NCBI GenBank assembly: GCA_032209605.1
Contig: JASFXZ010000016.1
Coordinates: 10,478,001 to 10,542,000, forward strand
Length of the DNA stretch: 64,000 nucleotides
Reading direction: 5' to 3'
Origin: Mactromeris polynyma
Taxonomy: Eukaryota > Mollusca > Bivalvia > Venerida > Mactridae
Shown: in pieces, positions 46,046 to 58,590 of the stretch
Layout of the letters: each line of letters begins with the position of its first letter
How positions within the stretch are numbered: the first letter of the stretch is position 1
Translations under genes and position numbers: made by a program
The notes under the pieces: generated by a model
What the model saw: the letters and a program-made list of their open reading frames with translations, nothing else
What the model was told of the DNA's origin: nothing
Databases searched by the model: none

Positions 46046-46225
46046 CTATAACGCCATTTAATTCCAGATCAAACTTACATTTTGTATTTCTTCCCAAACA
46101 ATCTTTCACAAACCTAGAGAAAAATGGATATTACTAAACAAATCCATTTTTCTCTAGGTTTGTGAAAGATTGTTTGGGAAGAAATACAAAATGTAAGTTT
46201 TATCTGGAATAAGATGGCGTTATAG
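46046..46225. repeat. 180-bp near-perfect hairpin (foldback/MITE-like)
   Basis: The inner arms 46071-46129 and 46142-46200 are exact reverse complements over 59 bp, with a 12-nt loop (46130-46141). Outer extensions of 25 bp on each side match with three differences and end CTATAACGCCAT / ATGGCGTTATAG. In total 81 of 84 positions pair. I cannot identify a target-site duplication. If transcribed it would form long dsRNA. Confidence 0.9.
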
Positions 46226-46865
46226 ACGTTCGAGATATTTGTTTGATACTTTCAAAGAAACGCAATGACAACATTTCATTACTTTTTGACAGACGAAAGT
46301 CATCATCTTCTCTCCATGAAGTGTCTAATCGTTGAAGTAATGATTTTGAAGATTTAATATACGTATTGTTTATCTAACGAGTAATTTCCTAAAATAAGGT
46401 TAACATTACCATACATTATGCGATATGATATTATTCAGTAGACATCCATATCTTATTTTCTTAATTTACCTGTAAAAATAACTTCATTATTTACTTTAAG
46501 CGCAACTGGTTGAAGCATCGAGACCCCGACAGTTCCTCGTCTGTGAGACCGCTGTGTATGCCCGTAAGGGTTTCCAGACTTTTGATGTAGTCCAGCATTG
46601 AAACCACTTTCCATCGTTGTTTCTATATTTCTCCCCTATCGTTTCAATTATGTACTAGATGCCTTAATTGTTTGATGAGGCCTTTCATGCGCTCCTCGTT
46701 CTGTAGGCATCACATATCTTGTATGGTGATCGAACCAAAGAAATCTGGATTGATAAGGAACTAATCTGAAACGCTACGTTAAAATCTCAACATTTCTGAA
46801 AAAAACCCAACTGTGCGATTCTACATTCATCAACATTAAATCGAATGCATATAACTAAAGCTCGA
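46226..46865. other. No recognisable gene
   Basis: A stretch near 46498-46540 faintly resembles a tRNA-derived SINE head, but no proper B box is present. Nothing else is identifiable. Confidence 0.3.
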
Positions 46866-47528
46866 CACCTGTCAGATATACACTATTACAGTTGTATGTA
46901 AGCTAGAATGTGACCTGTCAGATATACACTATTACAGTTGTATGTAAGCCAGAGTGTGACCTGTCAGATATACACTATTACAGTTGTATGTAAGCTAGAG
47001 TGTGACCTGTCAGATATACACTATTACAGTTGTATGTAAGCTAGAGTGTGACCTGTCAGATATACACTATTACAGTTGTATGTAAGCTAGAGTGTGACCT
47101 GTCAGATATACACTATTACAGTTGTATGTAAGCCAGAGTGTGACCTGTCAGATATACACTATTACAGTTGTATGTAAGCTAGAGTGTGACCTGTCAGATA
47201 TACACTATTACAGTTGTATGTAAGCCAGAGTGTGACCTGTCAGATATACACTATTACAGTTGTATGTAAGCTAGAGTGTGACCTGTCAGATATACACTAT
47301 TACAGTTGTATGTAAGCTATAGTGTGACCTGTCAGATATACACTATTACAGTTGTATGTAAGCTAGAGTGTGACCTGTCAGATATACACTATTACAGTTG
47401 TATGTAAGCTAGAGTGTGACCTGTCAGATATACACTATTACAGTTGTATGTAAGCTAGAGTGTGGTATAACTAAAGCTCGACACCTGTCAGATATACACT
47501 ATTACAGTTGTATGTAAGCCAGAGTGTG
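46866..47528. repeat. 46-bp minisatellite, about 14 copies
   Basis: The unit contains CTGTCAGATATACACTATTA and CAGTTGTATGTAAGC. GCTAGAGTG and GCCAGAGTG variants are interspersed. The leader ATAACTAAAGCTCGACAC that precedes the first unit (about 46850-46867) recurs before the last unit (about 47465-47482), so a block including unique flank was duplicated. Confidence 0.95.
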
Positions 47529-48957
47529 GATCGGATCAGTCTACGATCTGAACGACAATCCATTATCATTTATAGTGAATATTATTTGTTTTCCTTTCAT
47601 GGAAATACGACATTAATTCCTATTCATTTTGATTTTAGATGCCGAATGGATCTTCGCATACGACTTTGCTGTTTTCACTGTCTTCATGTTGCAGACGAGT
47701 ATTGACATGCTGCTGATTATAAAGCTATCATCGTAACTTCGCATTTTATTCACGCCTGCATTTTATATGTTTCTTGCCTCAAACTTCAATGCAAACTAAG
47801 TATGCCATAGTAATTTTATACCTCCCACCATTTGTTTGAATTTATACTTTGATAAATGATACAAAGTTTATAATGAATTCGAAACAGGGCTCTGCTAGCT
47901 TCATAATCGATGTGACGTCAACGACAAGTACTTTAATTTAATATATATAACTGTACACGGTAATCGTTTTGATGTTGTTTTAAATTATCTGACCACTTAA
48001 ATCAATCAATATTGCTTTTGTATCATCATTGTACATTAATATCACGATTAATCAATTATAACAGAGACGGGTATACATACTCGATCTTTATTTTATTTAT
48101 ATATGTGGTTTTATGGCGCATCGACAGCGCGCAAGGAATGTAAAAACATGTGAAACTAAAAAGGTTTACGACATATACTTGTATATGTTAAATTGGTGTA
48201 AATATAGTGGGTAAAAATTGGGATCATTAGGGTAAGAATATATTTTTATGTACCAGGGTGAGCGAGGCAATCCTCATTCACCGGTAAATGTAATATATGT
48301 AAGTATGGATTAAAAATTTATCATAGCTTGTTGTAAAAGCCAATCTCTTTGATGTAGCTTATAATACATACTCGATCTAGGGAAGTGAATCACGACAACT
48401 CGAATATCCGAGCACTTGTTATGAAATGCATTGATATCTAGGTTACGTGAAGCTACCGGCAAACGGACTTCCAAAGGGAATAGGCCCGTACATACATGTA
48501 CTCAAAATTCCATGATTTTGCCATTACGGGGCCCGTAACCTGCCCCTGGAGCCTCGTGTGACCTGGGCATTAGTCCGAATGGTTTGATGAATTCAAATCG
48601 AATTCGTAGAATTTAGTCCAAACTGTTAATTTGGCTTATTACGTTCTTGTCAAGAAAAGCTCAAATGAAATTAATTGTTCAAACGGAAATGAAGTTGAGA
48701 AATGTGTTAAGCTTATGCAAAATTATTTTTTGGAATATATTGGAAAAAAATTGAAAAATAAATCGTGTTATCCGTCAGGCGTATCGTACTAGCCCTTGAA
48801 TTCACAATTAATGTTACATGTACACATACGTCATCCATGTGCATATGTGTGCAAGTGATTCACAGGGACATACTGTGTTTTTTTAAAATATATATGAATA
48901 TATCGTGTCACAATCATAAATGTGCGTTCGTATGAAATGAGAATGGGTCATGCAATA
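47529..48957. other. No recognisable gene
   Basis: AT-rich sequence. A small hairpin (GGTGAGCGAGG / CCTCATTCACC) lies near 48257-48282. Only short ORFs are present. Confidence 0.35.
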
Positions 48958-51432
48958 TACTGAGAGAGCATGTGACGAAATACCATGCAGCAATACATCT
49001 TTGTTACAACGCGATCGTGTGACAATGTTCCATACTGAGAGAGCATGTGACGAAATACCATGCAGCAATACATCTATGTTACCACGCGATCGTGTGACAA
49101 TGTTCCATACTGAGAGAGCATGTGACGAAATACCATGCAGCAATACATCTTTGTTACAACGCGATCGTGTGACAATGTTCCATACTGAGAGAGCATGTGA
49201 CGAAATACCATGCAGCAATACATCTTTGTTACAACGCGATCGTGTGACAATGTTCCATACTGAGAGAGCATGTGACGAAATACCATGCAGCAATACATCT
49301 TTGTTACAACGCGATCGTGTGACAATGTTCCATACTGAGAGAGCATGTGACGAAATACCATGCAGCAATACATCTTTGTTACAACGCGATCGTGTGACAA
49401 TGTTCCATACTGAGAGAGCATGTGACGAAATACCATGCAGCAATACATCTTTGTTACAACGCGATCGTGTGACAATGTTCCATACTGAGAGAGCATGTGA
49501 CGAAATACCATGCAGCAATACATCTTTGTTACAACGCGATCGTGTGACAATGTTCCATACTGAGAGAGCATGTGACGAAATACCATGCAGCAATACATCT
49601 TGTTACAACGCGATCGTGTGACAATGTTCCATACTGAGAGAGCATGTGACGAAATACCATGCAGCAATACATCTTTGTTACAACGCGATCGTGTGACAAT
49701 GTTCCATACTGAGAGAGCATGTGACGAAATACCATGCAGCAATACATCTTTGTTACAACGCGATCGTGTGACAATGTTCCATACTGAGAGAGCATGTGAC
49801 GAAATACCATGCAGCAATACATCTTTGTTACCACGCGATCGTGTGACAATGTTCCATACTGAGAGAGCATGTGACGAAATACCATGCAGCAATACATCTT
49901 TGTTACCACGCGATCGTGTGACAATGTTCCATACTGAGAGAGCATGTGACGAAATACCATGCAGCAATACATCTTTGTTACAACGCGATCGTGTGACAAT
50001 GTTCCATACTGAGAGAGCATGTGACGAAATACCATGCAGCAATACATCTTTGTTACAACGCGATCGTGTGACAATGTTCCATACTGAGAGAGCATGTGAC
50101 GAAATACCATGCAGCAATACATCTTTGTTACCACGCGATCGTGTGACAATGTTCCATACTGAGAGAGCATGTGACGAAATACCATGCAGCAATACATCTT
50201 TGTTACCACGCGATCGTGTGACAATGTTCCATACTGAGAGAGCATGTGACGAAATACCATGCAGCAATACATCTTTGTTACAACGCGATCGTGTGACAAT
50301 GTTCCATACTGAGAGAGCATGTGACGAAATACCATGCAGCAATACATCTTTGTTACAACGCGATCGTGTGACAATGTTCCATACTGAGAGAGCATGTGAC
50401 GAAATACCATGCAGCAATACATCTTTGTTACAACGCGATCGTGTGACAATGTTCCATACTGAGAGAGCATGTGACGAAATACCATGCAGCAATACATCTT
50501 TGTTACAACGCGATCGTGTGACAATGTTCCATACTGAGAGAGCATGTGACGAAATACCATGCAGCAATACATCTTTGTTACAACGCGATCGTGTGACAAT
50601 GTTCCATACTGAGAGAGCATGTGACGAAATACCATGCAGCAATACATCTTTGTTACAACGCGATCGTGTGACAATGTTCCATACTGAGAGAGCATGTGAC
50701 GAAATACCATGCAGCAATACATCTTGTTACAACGCGATCGTGTGACAATGTTCCATACTGAGAGAGCATGTGACGAAATACCATGCAGCAATACATCTTT
50801 GTTACAACGCGATCGTGTGACAATGTTCCATACTGAGAGAGCATGTGACGAAATACCATGCAGCAATACATCTTTGTTACAACGCGATCGTGTGACAATG
50901 TTCCATACTGAGAGAGCATGTGACGAAATACCATGCAGCAATACATCTTTGTTACCACGCGATCGTGTGACAATGTTCCATACTGAGAGAGCATGTGACG
51001 AAATACCATGCAGCAATACATCTTTGTTACCACGCGATCGTGTGACAATGTTCCATACTGAGAGAGCATGTGACGAAATACCATGCAGCAATACATCTTT
51101 GTTACAACGCGATCGTGTGACAATGTTCCATACTGAGAGAGCATGTGACGAAATACCATGCAGCAATACATCTTTGTTACAACGCGATCGTGTGACAATG
51201 TTCCATACTGAGAGAGCATGTGACGAAATACCATGCAGCAATACATCTTTGTTACAACGCGATCGTGTGACAATGTTCCATACTGAGAGAGCATGTGACG
51301 AAATACCATGCAGCAATACATCTTTGTTACAACGCGATCGTGTGACAATGTTCCATACTGAGAGAGCATGTGACGAAATACCATGCAGCAATACATCTTT
51401 GTTACAACGCGATCGTGTGACAATGTTCCATA
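48958..51432. repeat. 75-bp minisatellite, 33 copies, with a 15-unit higher-order repeat
   Basis: The unit contains TGAGAGAGCATGTGACGAAA and GCGATCGTGTGACAATG. Two unit types differ at GTTACAACG versus GTTACCACG, and two units have lost one T (ATCTTGTTAC at 49597 and 50721). The two deleted units are 1124 bp apart (14 x 75 + 74), and the order of unit types after each begins alike (A A C C A A). A block of about 15 units was therefore copied, and four units were later lost or gained. Very long ORFs (up to 645 codons minus, 386 plus) are products of the 25-codon period and are not supported as genes. Confidence 0.97.
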
Positions 51433-52840
51433 CTTTTCCATACTTGTCATCGTATTCGCATATCATGTCCGATATGAATTCATCATACTTTTTTTATGCC
51501 AAAATGTTCAATAAACAATACTATTTTAGGCACTTATCCATCGACGAAAGGAAGTGAAAAACTGTTAATCTATGAAACATTTTAGGATAGTTAATCAAAA
51601 TATTCAGTTATTTAATACATTTGTATAAGGACGCCGTTTCTCCCCGTTTCTACCATTAAACAAGTAAACACCAATTAATACAAAGACGGTTGCTTTCCTG
51701 TTAGCAAATTATAAGTATTCGCCAGTGGTTTGACACGAATACTACATAAGAATTCAAGCTGACACCGGTGACAAGTCTCTCCATTTGAGAAATGAATATC
51801 ACCGTATTGTTTTCTTCAAAAGTGCTTTAGACGAAATCAATGTTGTCTATCCATATATTCACCGTCCCCATAGCGTTGAATTTTTCAAACGACATAAATT
51901 GTTGTCGTCTTTGTTCTCTGTAAAGTCACTGTCAAGGAGACCGTCATGTTTTTATTTGTGTTTGTCGTAATCAATAGGTTACTTTGCTGATAAGTATCTA
52001 AAACCTAGCGAAGTCCGGATATTAACAGAACAGACGAAGAATAACACTGACGGAAGTTACAATGCAAACTGGTAAAACCATTCAGATGCAGAGAGGATAT
52101 TTTTGGACTGACAATGTTTAAAGGTGGTAAAATAATTGCATTTAATTGTCAAACAAACAAACGATGCAAACTTTGTATACCGAATTAAAAGCAAGCGACA
52201 TGCTTATATTGTTATAACTATTTCAAGAAATATTAAAAAAACGGTGTAACGTTGTCAAGTTTAGCACGAATACACAATGCTTTAAATCAGTTTTGTTGGC
52301 ATGCAACCTGGCACTTACACGTAACCGTTATATTGTCAAACTTATCATATTGTAATTAGTGAACTGGCAAAAACTAACGCGGGGAAACATCCAACAATAT
52401 AGGACATTTCTATAGATTTTCAGACAGTGAAAATGTGATTTTGACATTTTTTGGAATTAGGAAGAAAAATATTGAACTTTCTGCTGGACCCTCAATTGTG
52501 CCAGTATTGTTTAATATGTGCATTGTGAGTAGAATGTAGAGTGTTTCTGAAATACGACGATGTTGTGTACTGTATGATAAACTGCTTGAGTATGATCTTT
52601 TAAGTATTGATAGAAAGCAATATAGGATTGATGCAGGCAGACTTACTTGTATTATACGATACGATACAAACATTTTGACTTTTAATGTCCCCTTGTGCTT
52701 TCAGGATGTCTGTACTATTTGCAAGTATTATGCCTCCTGGACTATGTCATCCATTTATTTGGCATTCTTTGACAGCACGCAGGTCTTGTGAATGTGGTGT
52801 TGATAATTCCTTGCAAGTTCCTATTTGATGTGCTCTTGTA
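51433..52840. other. No recognisable gene
   Basis: Short ORFs only (61 and 87 codons), without motifs. Confidence 0.35.
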
Positions 52841-53590
52841 AGACCATGGACAGGAAAGTATCATATGATTGTATGTTATATATGTGTGTAAGACCATGGA
52901 CAGGAAAGTAGCATATGATTGTATGTTATATATGTGTGTAAGACCATGGACAGGAAAGTAGCATATGATTGTATGTTATATATGTGTGTAAGACCATGGA
53001 CAGGAAAGTATCATATGAGTGTATGTTATATATGTGTGTAAGACCATGGACAGGAAAGTATCATATGATTGTATGTTATATATGTGTGTAAGACCATGGA
53101 CAGGAAAGTATCATATGATTGTATGTTATATATGTGTGTAAGAACATGGACAGGAAAGTATCATATGATTGTATGTTATATATGTGTGTAAGACCATGGA
53201 CAGGAAAGTATCATATGATTTATGTTATATATGTGTGTGAGACCATGGACAGGAAAGTATCATATGATTGTATGTTATATATGTGTGTGAGACCATGGAC
53301 AGGAAAGTATCATATGATTGTATGTTATATATGTGTGTGAGACCATGGACAGGAAAGTATCATATGATTGTATGTTATATATGTGTGTAAGACCATGGAC
53401 AGGAAAGTATCATATGATTGTATGTTATATATATGTGTAAGACCATGGACAGGAAAGTATAATATGATTGTATGTTATATATGTGTGTGAGACCATGGAC
53501 AGAAAAGTATCATATGAGTGTATGTTATATATGTGTGTGAGACCATGACCAGGAAAGTATCATATGATTGTATGTTATATATGTGTGTAA
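52841..53590. repeat. 50-bp minisatellite, 15 copies
   Basis: The unit contains AGACCATGGACAGGAAAGTA and TGTATGTTATATATGTGTG. The first units carry GTAGCATATG and the later ones GTATCATATG. TGTGTAAGAC gives way to TGTGTGAGAC in the middle. Confidence 0.95.
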
Positions 53591-56166
53591 ATAATTGTAA
53601 TAATTATTCAGTTAGAAATAAGTTTCTTTAATACAATCTACTACGTGCCCATGGAAATGTCTCCGCAAAATGAGTATCTTTATTCAGGGATCGAAATAAA
53701 TTGTCAACAATGACAGAATGAGACCTCGCGTGCATGAATAATGTAGAATATCGTCTTCTTCCAACAACAGACCGTTATCAAATACGATACGTTTCAAATA
53801 AAACCCTCAAATACGATCCTTGCAATGTATTTTGAGTACGTTTAGCCAGGCGGTATACATGTGTATTTCTGTACAGGCAGTTATTGGCTTCACAGAAATT
53901 GATTGTACTAAGAGGTTCCATAATGGACGATATTGGCTTCGTCACAGTAAAGACGGTGTTTTCTTCCAAGTAAATGTTATATAGTAGTTATACTGACAAT
54001 CAAGATACGAGCCCATATGTTCCTTATTAACTTATAAGTTAATAGTGGCCTTACTGAGTTCGACAATGAGTTAAGTTGTCTAAGCTACCATTTATCACAA
54101 CCACGGCGTATCTTTCGTCCTTTGTCAAAAGTTGAAAAAAATGCATGTCTTGATTTCCATATGATTACGCCGTATTCCACGTGGGTGCAATGTTTTTTTT
54201 AAGCTCGATGTAATTTTCATTTGACGTTCCGTGTGTTTTTTTTTCGGAACAATCGCGTGTATTTCAAGTAACAATTTCTTATAAGTTCTTCATTCACATT
54301 TTTTGTTAAATCATCAAATGTGTTTTTGTTTAATTTTCTCGTGCGATGACACGGAATGACACACTCGTGGTCATCATGAATTGCCTGAAATTGACGTAAA
54401 CAACTTGGTGTCGGATTCGTAATAATATGATTACGTTTTCCATCGGATTACATTTTCATTATTGCACCATGTTAATTCATCATCATTGAGCGGTAATCTA
54501 CTTTCAACAATGAATAAAAAAGTTGTGTATGCAATTCTAACAACGTAGCAAAATACAAGAACAATATACATACAAGCTAATAGTTACAAAGCCAAAATGC
54601 ACAAAGAAACAAAAATAAATACTTGTGAAAATTTGAGTACCATCTTGGAACACATAGTGGCAAAACTGCAGTGGTGTTTTAAACCGTATTGAAGGATTCA
54701 CTCATCCTCATTCTTATACTACGCTCTGCCAAATGAATGGAAGAGATACAACATGAAATTCTCCATTGAAACACTCCTCTATATAAATAACAGCGTAATC
54801 AGTGTGCCATTTTGTGAAATAACTAAATGGAATAAATCTAAAAGTATTTTTGCAGCATAATAACTTATGATTCTAAAATATGACGGGCTTAAGGATTTAG
54901 TTACTGAGAGAAAAAACAATAAATTCAACGAGTGTACGCGACGGATTTGTTCTTCAAGTAAATTCAACTCTGTCGGGCATCGTATTTCTAAAAAGTACAA
55001 TATGTGTTATTTTCTTCATAATACTAATATTTATAATATATGAACGAGATAAAAGTAAAATTATAGAGAATTGTAACACAGTGTGTGCTACGTACAATTA
55101 TCGACATGTACAGTCATATTCTAATTTTCTATGAATACCGTTTTTTATATTTTTCATGACACTATCATGTGACTGTTGATTAAAAACGTGGTGTAAATTG
55201 AAAAGGAAGGCATATACTTGCGTTTTTGTCTGAGATGTAAATATCATAATAGTTTGATTACTGAAGTGGTGAAAGCAAGCATAGTTTGTTGTGTCCTGCA
55301 TTAACATATATTTCCCAATCAAATTGTTCAATTTTTTGAAAAATAGTTTAAACATTTGACATCGACTGTGAAACAAGTTCTTACAACTCGTACTAATCAC
55401 TCTCGGTGATTCTTGGAGGGAAATTTACCGAAATATGATCGTAAGGATATGAACCACTCGGGATTTATCGGGGTGCATATTTCTTATTTATGTAGGACAG
55501 ATAACACTAAATTAAAGACAGAGACATTGAATTAATACAACCAACAAATGTTTATTATGACAATGTAAACGTTTAGAAAGATCTCTGGAAAAATAACTTG
55601 AATCATATGCCATATTGTTTTCTTTGTCAATACTGCTTCCGGTTGTGCAAAAGCTTCTTAAAGAGATTTCCCTAAGCTGATATATTATGGCTTCTTTGAG
55701 CAAGTTCCCCAGATAATGATAAATTATGCATCGTGAACTTTTGTAAAATATAGCGGTTCATAAACCACAATAACACATAAAGTGAGAAGGTTACACAACG
55801 TAACAGTCACCAGTTTATGTTCACCCATTTATTAACACAGAATAAAAACAAACAAACAATTGTTTAACACATAATAAAATCCAGAAAAACATAAATTTAG
55901 GCACCAATTGAAAGATGAAAAAAGTTAAACTTTTTTCCGTTGGTAGTGCAATTGTATTATACAGTTTATACTTGAACCTCTTTCGTTGTTAAATCCACTT
56001 TCGATCATATTCATTTCGTATTCAAATGCGTTAACGTTATTGTCAAATATGCTTCAAATGCAAACTAGGATTAACCAATAACACATATTCTAAACAATCC
56101 AGATCCATTGTATATAAGTACTTTCCTGTCAACACTAATCCAATTGGAATGTAAAAGAGAGTATTC
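53591..56166. other. Region downstream of the GPCR gene
   Basis: About 2.6 kb without a recognisable coding exon. A possible polyadenylation signal for the GPCR (AATAAA on the minus strand) lies at 55833-55828, about 335 bp past the stop codon. The remaining ORFs (63-100 codons) have no motif. Confidence 0.35.
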
Positions 56167-57285
56167 TTACATGGTAGTTACGCATGCTCCCTGTGTAGAG
56201 CTCAGTTTTTGCAACATTTTCTTCTTATGAACTGCCGCTGATGATTTGCATCGCAACAGTAAAAGTAGTGAATTCTTGAAATTCCTTCCAAACAATGTAT
56301 ACAATACGAAGTTACAACTGAACGTAGTGTGGTAGAGCATCAGCGTCAATTCTTGGAAGAAGTAAAATTCTATTGAAACTTGTGGGTCGTCGGACGTTGT
56401 TGTGTCAATCAGATTATACAGACGAATGGTGTGCGATGGCAGGTTTAGGATAAGAAAAGCGGTGGAAACCAAGAACAATGTTCGCGCAACGCGCACTTGT
56501 GACAATGATCTCTGAACTCCTGTCAATCGAACATGGGGTCTGGTCGCTCCGTTACTGATTAAACTTTGTTCAGTGTTGCATTTCTTTATTTTAACTCTGT
56601 TTACATGCTGTTGTTTGGCCGCCAGAGTTCCTTTGATAACAGTTCGTAGCACCACAGCATTTATGCATACAATTACCATGAAAGGAATGAGCATTGTCAT
56701 GAATAAATCAATCCATGTTACAATTTTTAGAAACTCGAAGTACTTCACTTGATGTGAACATTTTTGCTCTGAGCCCCAAGTAGTAATTGCAATGGTCCAA
56801 AAACTGTAACTATATGCGACACATGCAGAAATGCATAAGGAAAACACTGTTACCTTTTCTCTATATACACTACACATGTAACTGCTCCGAAGTGGATAAC
56901 AAATAGCAATAAATCGTTCACACGTGAATCCAACAATAAACCAAGCGTTGAGAAATGAAGTCACGTAGGTAAAAAAGAATAGAAGTTGACAAGCTATATT
57001 TGATGTCATTATATTTTTAACATCCCCGTCTATCCATGTTAGAAGCAAACAAACCAGATATGAATCGTCGGCAAATGCTAAAGAAGCAAGAAATATTGAG
57101 CACGATGATTTGCGCATATTTTTTGTCAAAAAGACTATAAGACACAAAGTGTTTCCAAACAAGCCGATACCTACAATTAAGGGCACGCAAATGCTCCTCA
57201 TTAGTTTCATTGAAACTATCCATTGTGATGAAGACAGATCCGGTGTATATACCGTATAATTTGAAATATTATAAATTTCATCCAT
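56167..57285 (-). CDS. Class A (rhodopsin-like) G protein-coupled receptor, orphan peptide-receptor type
   Basis: An intronless frame of 372 codons, a normal length for this family, with seven hydrophobic segments. The N-terminus is short, without a signal peptide, and has two glycosylation sequons (N6, N9). TM1 has GNTL with N45 (1.50). TM2 has LAFAD with D73 (2.50). C99 and C176 can form the conserved TM3-ECL2 disulphide. The end of TM3 reads C-E-R-F, with R124 replacing the usual D-R-Y context. TM5 has P201. TM6 has LNLPSH with P283, where CWxP is common. TM7 has N325-F-V-L-Y329, so the usual proline of NPxxY is missing. Third-loop and tail residues are basic, and C346 could be palmitoylated. 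It should act at the plasma membrane by G-protein coupling. Expanded orphan peptide-like receptors of this appearance are common in molluscs. The ligand cannot be told from sequence. The reading frame looks intact and is the best host gene in the window. Confidence 0.88.
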   Translation of the reverse strand: MDEIYNISNYTVYTPDLSSSQWIVSMKLMRSICVPLIVGIGLFGNTLCLIVFLTKNMRKSSCSIFLASLAFADDSYLVCLLLTWIDGDVKNIMTSNIACQLLFFFTYVTSFLNAWFIVGFTCERFIAICYPLRSSYMCSVYREKVTVFSLCISACVAYSYSFWTIAITTWGSEQKCSHQVKYFEFLKIVTWIDLFMTMLIPFMVIVCINAVVLRTVIKGTLAAKQQHVNRVKIKKCNTEQSLISNGATRPHVRLTGVQRSLSQVRVARTLFLVSTAFLILNLPSHTIRLYNLIDTTTSDDPQVSIEFYFFQELTLMLYHTTFSCNFVLYTLFGRNFKNSLLLLLRCKSSAAVHKKKMLQKLSSTQGACVTTM

Positions 57286-58590
57286 GTTTAAAAGTAATTA
57301 TTTAACAGGCTTCCTTATGCTCTACGCTACATTTCGAAGTCGAGCTGCAGTGTGTTCTTTACATCCAAATGATATCACTGCTAGCTTTATACTGAAGCGT
57401 ATTTGTTGAATCACAGCGAGAATTAATCGCTTTCCAATATTTTCCTCCAGAGGCGAACAACGCTAAGTAACACTTTGCGATTGATGTTTAATAAAGCCGA
57501 AATGATGTTGACCAAATAATCTCGACGAAAACGTGGTCCTACTTGATTACTTTTACTGAGACGTTGCAGAATATTTGCCACACATTGAATGTTTCCACTA
57601 CTCCATGGTAATGTTGTTTATACAATGGCAGTATGAGAAAACACGCCCCGAACTTAATCAATTAACCAGCGTCTTATTTGGAAACACTTTTATAAAACAT
57701 TCAAGCGAACTAATTAGATGAATCTTAAAATGATACACACAAAAACATGCAGAAATGAAACGAGAAACGCACGTGGTTACTGATTTGAAACGGTACCCAG
57801 CAGGAATGAAGGGGTTGACATAAAACGAGCTGCGCTATGCCAAAACCGCTATTAGTGACGTTTGTCATGACGTCGAGTATTTGCCAATCAATGTTTTGAC
57901 CTCACATACTAAGCGCTTTATCGGAACATGTTTTAGAGACTTAATTGTGATTTATATAATTAAACGATCGAGAAAATATTTCTAAGTAATGCATATTTTG
58001 TTGGTTTTTTTTCATTTGAAAAGCGGAATATTTTTTTAAGAAGTATGTACATTCTAACGCGACGTCATCATATTGTAGCTTCCTTTAGCATCTTTTCCTA
58101 ATTTTGGAATAGCAATAAAACGAAAAGTGGACGTCCGATTTCAATACTTTTGTTAATAAATGAAAGCTGAAATATGTATCTGGTAGAAAATGTAAAAACT
58201 TTGACTTGTTGGTCACTAATACAGGTGTTTTCATGACCCTGTTCAATTATAGAAGAAAACTCCTCCATGTGTATCAGAATCAGAATAACAATAGTAACAT
58301 AGCATCACCTAAATTTGTGATTAATCCAAGTTGAAAAAAACGTGCCGATGAATACTGAACAATTTTATCATTCATCTTCAAACTCTGGTTTCTCTTTGAT
58401 GAACAACACTAACATCAGTGCTGTAGGCTTCAGCCCGACAGAAAACATATCCATAATTCATCAATCGTGTATAAAACAATACAACACCTTTATATAAATG
58501 TCCACCATACATTAACTCTTGTATTTAGAGAACTCATACATTCTCTGAAATAAGGTCTTGTTCATGACAAAATACAATTCAAATATTATA
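57286..58590. other. Region upstream of the GPCR gene, with CRE-like sites
   Basis: No coding sequence recognised. TGACGT at 57856-57861, TGACGTC at 57868-57874 and GACGTCAT at 58061-58068 are CRE-like. They lie about 570-780 bp upstream of the receptor start. Confidence 0.35.
57856..57874. promoter_or_regulatory. Paired CRE-like half sites
   Basis: Two TGACGT cores 12 bp apart, about 570 bp upstream of the GPCR start codon. They may be CREB/ATF sites, but such hexamers also occur by chance. Confidence 0.2.

Noticed and set aside
46498..46560. tRNA-like head of a SINE
   Set aside because: A faint A-box resemblance only. No B box, no tRNA-like fold that I can draw, and no tail.
49074..51466. 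Very long ORFs (up to 645 codons) on both strands in the 75-bp array
   Set aside because: The 75-bp period keeps several frames open on both strands. The single-base deletions change frame without harm to the array, and there are no gene features.
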